Positions 35,412 through 45,620 of a DNA stretch of 64,000 nt are shown in pieces (within the stretch, counting starts at the first letter, position 1; each line of letters starts with the position of its first letter). Location of the stretch: positions 19,530,001 through 19,594,000 of the forward strand of contig NC_016133.3 of NCBI RefSeq assembly GCF_000005505.3. Reading direction: 5' to 3'. The DNA is from Brachypodium distachyon (taxonomy: Eukaryota; Streptophyta; Magnoliopsida; Poales; Poaceae). A model generated the notes under the pieces. That model did no database searches and was not told the origin of the DNA. It saw nothing but the letters and a program-made list of their open reading frames with translations. The position numbers and the translations under genes are program-made.

Positions 35412-38400
35412 TGAAGCGATCCTCCCCCTCACTAGGGTTCGATCTCTGTGCTTACCGTGCTAGTCCCTGGATCGACTCGCTAGTACACACACAGTTTCAA
35501 GATGTAATATCAAGATACAAAGGTCAAAAGTATATTACATCGCATTGATCCAGAATTTAATAGTACCTTACATATTGCATAACCTCATGGGTTATCTCGA
35601 AAGAAAATAAAATCTTGCAGCGGAAGGCAGAAGATACAGGAGTCCCATAACAACTCCACAGTCGAAACATGTTGGAATGTAAACTCGCAACCCTAACAAT
35701 TCGTACCTCACTCTTCACCTGGTTCACCTGCAACATTTAAACGTTGCAGCCACTAGGGGGTCAATACATTGAATGTATTGGCAAGTTCACCAAAAGGTTA
35801 TAACAGAACCTATCAAGTACATGCATAGTTTGGCTAAGTGGGGGTTTGGCTATTTGCATAAAAGCGTCAATGTTTAATCCTATCATTTTTTTTACCCAAA
35901 ATAGTTTTGAATTCTATTGGACACGGGGTAGAAACACCCATGCTCCTATTAACCTAGGCACATTGAGTAGAAACATCAATGCTCCTACCCAGTTCAATCC
36001 ATTCGTTTTATTATGAAATTGGAATGAGCGAGACCTTCCTTACAGCCCCAATATCTAGTTGCTCATAATTGTCCATAACCGGGGACACGGCTAAGTACTT
36101 AGTTTGACACTCTCGAGAGGTTGTACACATTTCCCACAAGAATTCGACGTGTTAATCCCTTGCTGTCCTCCGGGTGGAGTAGCAACGGCATCGACTTCAA
36201 GAATTTTCAGAACATGTTCACCCAGACCACCTGAGGGACCCGCGCTCCCACCTACACAACTACCTCAGTACAATCCCTCGGATCTGGGTAAACATTTCTT
36301 ACTCCATCCAGGCAGAGCCCATATTACCATGTGGTTGTACTGGAAGCTACTAAACAGGAAACTAGTCCAGTCTCTGGTTATCCCGGGTGGCATCCCACAT
36401 TGTGACGCAGGCGCTCTCCGAATCCACGGAAGAGACGTCCATGGACGATCCATTCCTGAATCCACAGGAACTCGACTCAGAGGGACCCATAGAAATGGAC
36501 CTAACGTCACGACATCCGAAAACTCAAAGCAGCCCACCCAGAACGGTTCATTGAATTACTTGTTTTGCCATATGCTAGGAAAATCATATTGTAATTCAAT
36601 AGTATCACATTCTAATAATACCACCCTCGTATAATCTCATAGCATAGCATTTTACTACTACGATGGCAATTGGTATTAAGGTCATGACAAAGGTATCCTA
36701 TACTACTAGAACAGATCATAGCTAGTATAGATACAATAATAATTCTAACAATGCAACTAATAAAATCTAGTGCATAATGAAATAATGGGTAAATGATCAA
36801 AGTGAACTTGCCTTGGTTAAGATTGTTGAGGCCTTCTTCTTAAGCGACACACAATCACTACAATCGCACTCCAAGTGATCTATTGTAGAGAACGAATAAC
36901 CAAATATAAATGCACAATTCACACAATTTAAATAACTTCAGATATAACTCCAAATGAACACCAAACACAAGTCAACATGAAAAGTAATCAATAACCGTAC
37001 CAATTTAACGTATAGCTAGTAATACCTTAACCCTAAACAAAGTTCTAGGTCCTCGGGCTAAGACTAGAGTGGCTAAGTATGGAATTTTAGTTTATAGGAA
37101 CTTTTATAACTTACATACTTTGGCTGTTTGGCAAATGGTGCTAAATGGCAGAACATGGGATGAAAAGTATACTAATGTATAGTATTAAGATTGTACTTGC
37201 TAACCCAACAAGTCTCATCCCAAAAGGATCTACAGAGAATTAGCTACTGGCTTGCAAAGCTGGCTAGTCTGATTCTGACAAATTAAAGATACTAACTTAT
37301 ACTGAAAATGTACTGGTACTAATGGCTTCAAAAGACAGAGGGCCAATGGGATGAATTAAACTAGATCTAACAAGATTTCAAAAGCCACTGGTTTAATCTA
37401 AATAAAAGTTTTGAGTCAAAAGATACAGGCTTACAAAACAGGCTAATCTATAACAAAGTTTCCGTAACTAAAGGCTTAGAATTGGCAGTGTGGGAAACTG
37501 CTGAACGTACTGTTTTGCAATGACGATGCACTAGTGTGGATGAACTTGGAAAGGTGTTAAAAGAGGTCTAGGATTTAGATTTGGATTTAATCTTGACATG
37601 AAAGAAAGAATCATCTAATTTGAAGTAATTGATCAAAAGATATAGGCTCCGAAAAATAGCTAACTGATGTGACAGTGTTAACAGATACGACTTTTGATTG
37701 AAGATGCACCTCTGTAGATGAATCCTAAGTTGTGCAAGGCGTACACTAATGTGTAGAAAATGATCTAATTGATGAACTACAGAAGATTTGGAACCAAACG
37801 GATCAATGGAACAGTTTATATTAATTTCGAAAAGTGGCTAATCCAGAAACAGCATACTGTGAATAGCAATGTCCAACGAAGATGCCGTACTGAAGATCAT
37901 GGAGACGGGGTATACAAACTGATCTGAACTATAGTGGATGACGTGATCTAACCATAGACGAAAGAATCGGCCAACAAAGATACACAGAACAAAAGATATG
38001 GGCTTGCAAACATGGCTAATCAAAACTGCTGCGGCTGAAACGTTGCTCACCGGAAGACACGGAGTTCGCCGGATTTGAAGGAGGACGGCGACGATGTTGA
38101 CCTAGGGTTCGATGGGGCCGTGGAAGACGTCGAAGAGGACACCGTGACGCGGCTTGCGCGGTCGTAGCATCTCTGGATTGCGACGGGCGGAGCTCCGGGC
38201 GTGGCATCGGCATGGGTTCGGGGACGGCGCGACCAACAGCATCAAGAGGTCACGAAACCTTGTCACAAAGGTAGGTAAGGGTCACATGAGTCTACCGGTG
38301 AAAGGAATCGAAGAACGGAGGTTCGGGGTGATCTCACCGACAACAATGGTGGCGGTGACCGGCGGAGGAAGACGTCGTCGTAGCCGGCTGTACAGAGGTT

Positions 38401-39822
38401 TTGAGGCCAAACTTTCTACATGGGAATGGGAGAGGAGAGGAAAATGCTCAAAGTGACGCGCGTGGAATTCTTTTATAGTGGCCGAGGAGGGAGATCGGGC
38501 ATGGATGTCGACGGCCGACATTCAGGGCATCTCTTTTGGAAACTGCGATAATGAGAGGAAATTTCAAATTGATTTCCTGAATGGGTTCCCGGGATGGTGA
38601 GGATTGATGTGGTGGTTTATTTTTGAAGAGAGACGCGCGGGAAGGAAAGTAATCGAAGAAAGAAAATATGGAAGGAGAGTATTCCTTACGTGCAGAGGAG
38701 GAAGAAGCGCCAGCTCAGTGCTCGTGGCTGGCTGGGGCGCTCGGTCCATTCTTTTTTTTTCCTTTTCTTTTTTTTTCCATTTCTGTTTTTATTAATAATT
38801 TTTTATTCCTAACTCCAAATAAGTCCAAATAAACTGCAGTAAATTTGTAAATTCAAATCCTTCAAAGTGTGAACTTTTAGGACTTAAATCCTTTCAAAAT
38901 AAAATAAGTAAAAATACTTTTGCTTATATAAATGTCATTAGGGCTTTATAAGTAATAAACAAAATAGATTTTGAAATCTATTATGAAACCTTTGTTTCAT
39001 AAATTAACTTAAACTCCAATACAATATTGGGTTGGCATACTTTGCACTAAAACCCTTCCTTAGCTAAATACCCTATTGGATTGAACTCCAAATAAAATCT
39101 CATAATAATTATACGGTTTAATAAAATTCTCAAATGGCTTTATAACACCAAATCACAAACCATGTAAACATCACATATGTTTCCAACTATATATGTTTGG
39201 GAAGTCACGTTATCCCGCTCTCAACAATGGAATAAATGTTGGAATAACATTTGCACATGAGGATGTCACGTTATACTTTTCTCGAATATTTGATAGTTTC
39301 CTCTCGAAACAAAATGAACACGCCAAAGCAAATATCGAGAGAAATATAGGTGAATCATTATATATGTTTTCCAACCTTATACTTGGGAAGTCATATTATT
39401 CCCTTTCTTTAACATTTAAATAAATGTTAGTGAATATTTCTAATCAATTTAAGTATTTCAACGATGCTCTCAAATGATCATGGCATCCAAATTGGAAACT
39501 TAGTGTTCTAGTAAAATCTTCAGAAAGAAAATACGATTTACTAGATGCGAATAATAGTTCGGCTAAAATCATAATATGCAAATGGTTCCAAATAGAATAC
39601 TTTGGATTTATATAAATGTCCCAACCATGTTGTATAATTTGGATAGTCATATTCATCCATTCTTTTGTTGAATATTCAAACAGGGTGTGGAAAAATTTAA
39701 ATAAGTCCTAAAAATTTCAAATCCTTCCGAAATTCACAACCAAAATATTTCCAAACCCTTATATTAATTAAAATAATTATTTTATTTAACATTCCAGAAT
39801 TGGAAAATTCTGGGATGTTACA
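35412..39822 (-). mobile_element. Gypsy-like solo LTR, 4.4 kb, with TAGAT target duplication
   Basis: Read on the minus strand, the element starts TGTAACATCCCAGAATTTTC at 39822 and ends ...GGGGAGGATCGCTTCA at 35412. On the + strand it therefore begins TG and ends CA. It is flanked by an identical 5-bp duplication TAGAT (35407-35411 and 39823-39827). No second LTR copy, primer-binding site, polypurine tract or gag/pol coding was found inside, and the two ends do not resemble each other, so it is read as a single unrecombined LTR remnant 4,411 bp long. Such long LTRs occur in grass Gypsy and LARD elements. The open frames inside, including one of 176 codons at 36104-36634, show no protein family. 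It interrupts the spacer between genes B and C. Confidence 0.85.
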
Positions 39823-40135
39823 TAGATGGTACAAAGTGCAGTACCTTATTTGAAGAAGCAGCTGGATGGTTGTTGTTTGGAACAACAGATGGATATATGG
39901 AAGATATGAAGATATATGGAAGATGGACGTATGGATGAAACCATAGCAGCACAACGGTTGGACCCGAAGAGTATACGACATACATAGTACCATACGTTGA
40001 AATAAATCCATGAGACAATGGTACGAAGTGCATACATAGTACTGTCATTCATCACAACTATGACATGAACATATTGGAATTGTCAAGGTACTACTTGAAG
40101 GGCAGGATAAAACAGGGTTCCCAGGGACATTGGCA

Positions 40136-43100
40136 TCAAAACTCTTTTGGTTCACCGATGATCTTCAACACAAGGACCGGAAGTCGGGTCTTGTTCTTCT
40201 CAATACTGAGGAGTTCAAACAGGAACGTGTGCTTCATCCTCGTGTAACCTTTCTGCAATAGTGCAACACTGTTATTATTGTTGTACCTGAATACAGAAGT
40301 TGTTGCATCAGATGATTTTGTTGACATCTTACCAATGTCAGTGGTTGTTCTAGCTCATCACCGTTGTAATTCCTAGTGCAGTGCAGCATACAGAGGCCAC
40401 TCTGCTTCCTGCAGGTAAGATTTATTATGTAATTAGTACACAAAAAATTTATTTTGTACTTGATATGATGGTTGGTGAAAAAGGATAGATTACGATTACT
40501 TGTCGAACGTGTCAGCTGTCAACACAGGGAAAACTAGGGACCAATCTTTCTTCGTAGGATTCCAGTTCTCAAAAAGGGTGTTCAAACAATCAAACAACTT
40601 CTCATGGATGAGACCTGATGTGTGTACATGCAGATCTTTCATTTTTCCAGTAGAATCCTGCTGCACGAATGGATCTAGCACGTGGATAATTTCCTCCTTC
40701 ATGTCGAACATATAGGCTGACCAATATTCGTTAACAAATGAAGGGACTGCAAACTGGAAACAAATTTAAAACAAGAAAGAGTGTGAGGAAGGAACACGTG
40801 TGGGGAGCCTTTGTACTGGATGCGATCCGTACCATTCGGGTGCATGACATGTTGTACTGGATACTGTCACCAATGAATTGTTGTCGGATAGACACCGCAG
40901 ACGTGACTTCAGCTGCTGCAAGAATAGAGATCTGACAGATGCAAGTACGTAAGACACAGTCAATGCATTTTCAATTTGTTATTTTGTTAAGACACGTATT
41001 AAAAGAGAAGATTAAAAAATGTACCGAGAAATCACTTTCTAGCATATGACGCCAACGCATCTTGCAGCTGTACATCATGTTTGTGTCTAGCTGAGTTAAT
41101 TGTCTTACAAGTAGGTCACACATCTCAAAGTCGAGCATCTCGGAATGGACAAGTTGATCCCTCACATGAGTACCCAAGATAGTTATGAAACGAGGTAATT
41201 CAACTGTCAACCATGTGCTGAGAACAAAGATGTACTCATTACAGAGTAGATAACATGACCGAAACAAGTAAAAGGAAAGTAATGTATGCACTCCTTACAT
41301 GTTCAAGTATTGTGGACCTGCGTCGGCACACCAGTCCATGAGAGCAACCATTAAATCATTGTCTGGTTTGGGATGGATGTACCCATCTGACCAAGGGGAT
41401 GGGGCAAACTGTCCAACTTTGGTCCGGCGCCTGTCTGGTGGAGATACAGAGCAGTGGCCAAACAGGACTCTACTCTCAGGGCAGTCTAAGTAGTTTGTCC
41501 TGAAGATAGAATCTGCCATGACAGTTTCATTGACCATTTTTGTAGCAGCCGGAGAACATGGGGTGAGAGTAGTGGGTGGTGGAGTTCTGGTTGCATCATC
41601 ATTTGAAGCTGCGATTGATGTCACATTTCGTTCAGTGATATTGTGTGGTGTGTCGATCCCAAGATCAAATGAAGGTGGATCAAAATCCATGCGGTTGAAG
41701 GTACATCTTGTAGTATCTAACGTCGAAGCTATGATTGTTAAATATTCAATTGCAAGTAGTAAGTACATTGGAGGTACTTCATGTACCTGACGTGGTTGGC
41801 TTAGCTTTCTTCATGGTAGGATCGTTGGTTCCAGTGGAATGGTTCAGCCCCACAATCTTTGTTGTCACCTGATTGTTAAAACTCAAAGGTTAGAGATATA
41901 ATTTGCAAGAGGTGTTGAGACATGTTTCGTACCTTCATTTTGAGAGGTCAAATGTTCTTGATTCTTGAGGCTGTTGATGGAACCATGCGCAGAAGCTAAG
42001 AGAAGGTGCTTGCAGTTAGCTTGAGCTCAAGGTATGAACATTGCGTTAGAGAACACATACCTTCGCTAGGAGCACCGGATACAGACGGCTGATTTTCAAG
42101 GTTGCCGGAATGAATTAAACCAAAGACCTGATCAGCAAGCCACAAATTCTGTTCAAGTGTGCTGTTTTTCTCAGCTGTGTGCCTCTCATGCATTGCTCTC
42201 TTCATGTTTGCATTGTACTTCTTGAAAGCAGTTGCAAGTGCTGAATTGCTCTACAATAGTACATGGAAAATACATGTGATAGAGGATAAAGCATATTTAC
42301 AGCTGCATTGTAATATATGTGAAATTTAATAGTACAATGCTGGGTACTTTTCTCGAAGGAATCGTGGTAGTGTTGCTGCACTCATTGGGACACTTGCGGA
42401 AGAATTTGCTGGTGCATGAGGCCTCGCAGGAGGTGTCGTCGCAGTTGTCATGATGGGAGGACTCTTTGCAGGATGAGAAATTGGTGCGGAAGGAGCACGG
42501 AATGCACCTCGTGCATTGAACTGTACAAGAAAACTGGTATGTTAGGACATAGGAAGTTACTTTAAAGTTCAGGAGAAGCAAAGGTTTGGCCATTGTACCT
42601 GCTTCAAACCGTAGCCGCCTCCAGGCTTAGTATCCGCCAGTATTAGCTTATTGAGCACATCAGTTGGGAATGCCTTGCAACGAGGAAATACATTATTCGG
42701 TGGTTGAAGTGACCCAAGCAATAGATTATCCAATAGTGTATCTGGTTAGTGAAAAAATGTAAGAATGTGAGAATTGGAGGAATAAGAAGGTGATGGCAAT
42801 CATTGTGAATGAATGATTTTTGTGGTGACATAACAAGGTCATACCTGCAGAAATATGTGACAACCAGCAATGTTCGAAACAACTTTGTTCATAGAAATGT
42901 CATCATGTACGCTCTTAGTAGCATCAATTATACCTTTGATGACATATGCACACTAGTTGTACTCTCCGATCTCGTCTGTACAACGCACTGCACCAAGGAA
43001 ATCAGGGTTAACGTGATCATACTTAGTGGATGGTGACAACATGTGACCTATAAGAATTATGACATAAGCCATCTTGAAAGAATCCTTTTGCAATCTGGTA

Positions 43101-44399
43101 CTCTCTGGCGTAAGGTCCATGAGAATGATCTTCTCAGCTTCTTTTAGGCTAATCTTGTTTGCAGGCATCCCAGCTTGCTCACGAATGTATGCCAACGCTG
43201 TTTCGGATATCTTGGTCTTTGGGCCTAGGACATCACGGGTTCCACATGGTATACCAAATGCCCGGTTCACATCGATTGGTCCAAATGGAAGAGCAGGTAT
43301 CGCATCAACAACTATTGCGCAATTTGTGCAATCAACATTCTTCAGTAACCAAGTGCTGAAGATTCTGCTAATCAAGTTCCACAGCGGCACATCCAGTGTT
43401 CCACCAAACCCTATCTCTCGTACACACTCCCTCTTTACTTCATTAAATTTCTTGATAATCCAATACAAAGTCTTGGCTGATGTCCTCGAGGTTGCTGACT
43501 TGGAGCTGGAAGAGGCTTGAGTATCTTCATTGCTATCATACTCGGGGGCATCATCGATGCCCTGAGAACCACAGGGAGGTTGTCAGAATGAGAGGGCCTA
43601 GTTTTGTATGAAGGTTGAAGCATTTAAGGAAAGTATTAAAGCAGGTACATTGGTGGTTTTGACGTTACAGTGCATGAACATAAGTATTTAAAAATAAATG
43701 TACATGATGTACGAGATCAAGGAGGTAAGGCATGAATGTAAGAACATTCAGTACATGATGTACATTGGACTGTACATGAAGGAGTAGAACAGAGTTATTG
43801 ATTGCATGATATGTATGAAGGTAAGAGTACGGACAAATTCAATGTACATGATGTACCAGGTAAAAGGTGAAAGAATTTCGGAACAATTGTTCAAAGACAA
43901 CTTTCTGAACTGTAAATATATGAACGTAAGTACGCACAAATTCAATGTACATGATGCCACATTGCATGATGAGGTTGAAATCGTACACTCAGTGAACTAT
44001 TAATTGAGTACATCATGAAGGCAAGGTAGAAGTATATCAATAAGTGAACATAGTATGGTAGTATATAATGAAGGCAAGGAAGCTTAGGTACATGAGGTAC
44101 ACGAGAGATGGTAGTACAAGATAGTAGGGGAAAGACATGATTATAAGATTGCATTGCAATGTACCTCAAGTATGGGAACCGAAACTTATTCAATACATCA
44201 TGAAGGAAGAGCGTGACAGGAGGTACATAGTGAACGTTATGAAGTTCATAGTGAAGTTAAAAGGATAGCGATAAACTTGAACACAAGAAAAACCAATGAA
44301 AAGTAATAAAGGCAGAAGATGAGTGAACTTAAACTTGAACTTGAGCAGAAGGAAGAACAGAAAAAAACTAATAATAGTTGGTACCTTCGATTCACTCAT
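40136..44399 (-). pseudogene. Gene C: N-terminal domain plus Ulp1-like C-terminal domain, transposon-type, decayed
   Basis: The first exon is 44385-44399 (MSESK) and the second 42845-43561. Further exons lie at about 42600-42741, 42307-42523, 42063-42251, 41302-41720, 41035-41215, 40496-40760, 40345-40415 and 40136-40288. Exon 2 carries the domain shared with A and B (LWNLISRIFSTWLLKN, PFGPIDVNRAFGIP, then IAGCHIFLQ). A TAG at 42953-42955 replaces the Trp expected in an NWC motif (EYN*CAYVIKG). The third exon continues the similarity (LLLGSLQPPNNVFPRCKAFP), but its frame does not follow from the only good donor, suggesting another indel. The C-terminal part resembles a ULP1/SENP cysteine protease (FVNEYWSAYMFDMKEEIIHV, LDP, later QSGLCMLHCTRNYNG). 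The His before Trp reads Tyr and the expected Cys before Gly reads Ser, so proteolytic activity is unlikely. It converges with A, B and the transposase. Confidence 0.6.
43690..43960. repeat. Cluster of GTACATGATGTAC palindromes upstream of gene C exon 2
   Basis: The 13-mer GTACATGATGTAC (six-base inverted arms around one base) occurs at 43700, 43751 and 43844. A partial copy is at 43947. It sits inside degenerate units of the type GTAAG...ACAAATTCAATGTACATG (43829 and 43932). It lies in the intron between exons 1 and 2 of gene C. Confidence 0.85.
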
Positions 44400-45620
44400 C
44401 TTGTGGACTTGTCGTGTACTAAGATGACTGAGAGGTACACATTTGCGCGTGGAACTAGACGGTAGGACAGAACGAAGCTTGGAGGTGTAGGATTTGGAGC
44501 AGACGCCGAGCAACAGAACGAGGTCGGAGAAGAAGAAGCACAGTGAGGATGACTGGGGAAGAGTGGGGATGACAAGAGGAGAGAGAGACAAATATCCTTT
44601 TCCCGAACGCACAGTAAACTTGACCGGACGGGTGGGCCGGTTGACAAGACAATACACAAGTGGGATCAACTGACACATCAGGACAGGGCTAGAAAAATAG
44701 TCACATCAAAGCTACCGCCTAGTCGAAGCCCTGGATTTCCTTGGCCGTTCGACCACCCGCAGCACAAGGATGGACGGTTACGATGGTACGGCTAGATCGT
44801 GTTATCATCGCCACGAGGTTTGGCCCATCACCTTCCAACTTCCCTCTACATTGGGCGTGGTAGAACAATCTGCACAGCACCCACCACAGTTTCTTTTCGA
44901 CACTAGCACTCCAAAGCTACCAATAAAAGGGTCTTCGCCTATAATTTTGTATCCTTTTTCCAAAATCTCGCACCAGTTAAACCGTTGTCTAGAGACTAGA
45001 GCACCGGGAACCAAGCTATCAACCATGCAAATTTACTCTCCAAACTCGCAAGATACCAACCATGCATCACCCGAGACAAGACTAGAAGAGAGACATCAAA
45101 ACTGCACATTCCCTAGCATATTGTTCTGAATTCAAGATTGTTTAAACAGGAACATTCTGATGTAACAAAATTGGCAGAGTAAACTCCCTTCCCTTCCCAT
45201 CCCTTTTTGTTATCTTTTATTTGTCATGAAGAGTACGATGAATGATGATCGAATAGTGATGTGGTGCCACCGTGGCCAGGTTACAGCTTGTGTCAAAAAA
45301 AATTTCAAAAGGTGTAAAACTACTCACGCACACCCCTTATCTACCCGTTAGAGGCAAACTAAAAACAGCTGGTCTCACCTTCTCTATGTACATTAACACA
45401 CAGCAGCAGCAGCAGCAGCAGCAGATGCAGCTTTGGGAGATAAGGTCCAGCACAGGCAGGCTCCGGCAATGCAGGCATGTCATCTGACCTTCAATGGTTT
45501 GTCTTTCAAGTACCCGATTGTCATTCTTCGACAATGTGGCCAACGCACTCCAGCTTCGTTGCCGAAAAAAATCAGTGGCTGCCGTAGTTGTCATACACTT
45601 GGTTATCAGCTTTGCAACAT
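44400..45620. other. Spacer between gene C start and IF-2 stop
   Basis: The C-side part (44400-44700) is pyrimidine-rich on the minus strand, as expected for a 5' leader. From about 45130 to 45620 it probably contains the IF-2 3' UTR, including a (CAG)8 run. No other gene was seen. Confidence 0.5.
45401..45424. repeat. (CAG)8 microsatellite in the IF-2 3' flank
   Basis: Eight CAG units on the + strand, so CTG in the direction of IF-2 transcription, about 200 bp beyond its stop codon. Confidence 0.95.

Noticed and set aside
35412..39822. Complete LTR retrotransposon rather than solo LTR
   Set aside because: The two ends do not repeat each other and no gag, pol, primer-binding site or polypurine tract could be found.
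19860..44700. Terminal inverted repeats for a single large MULE
   Set aside because: The region before the transposase and the reverse complement of the region before gene C share only short words (GGCCCAC, pyrimidine tracts). This is too weak to call terminal repeats by eye.
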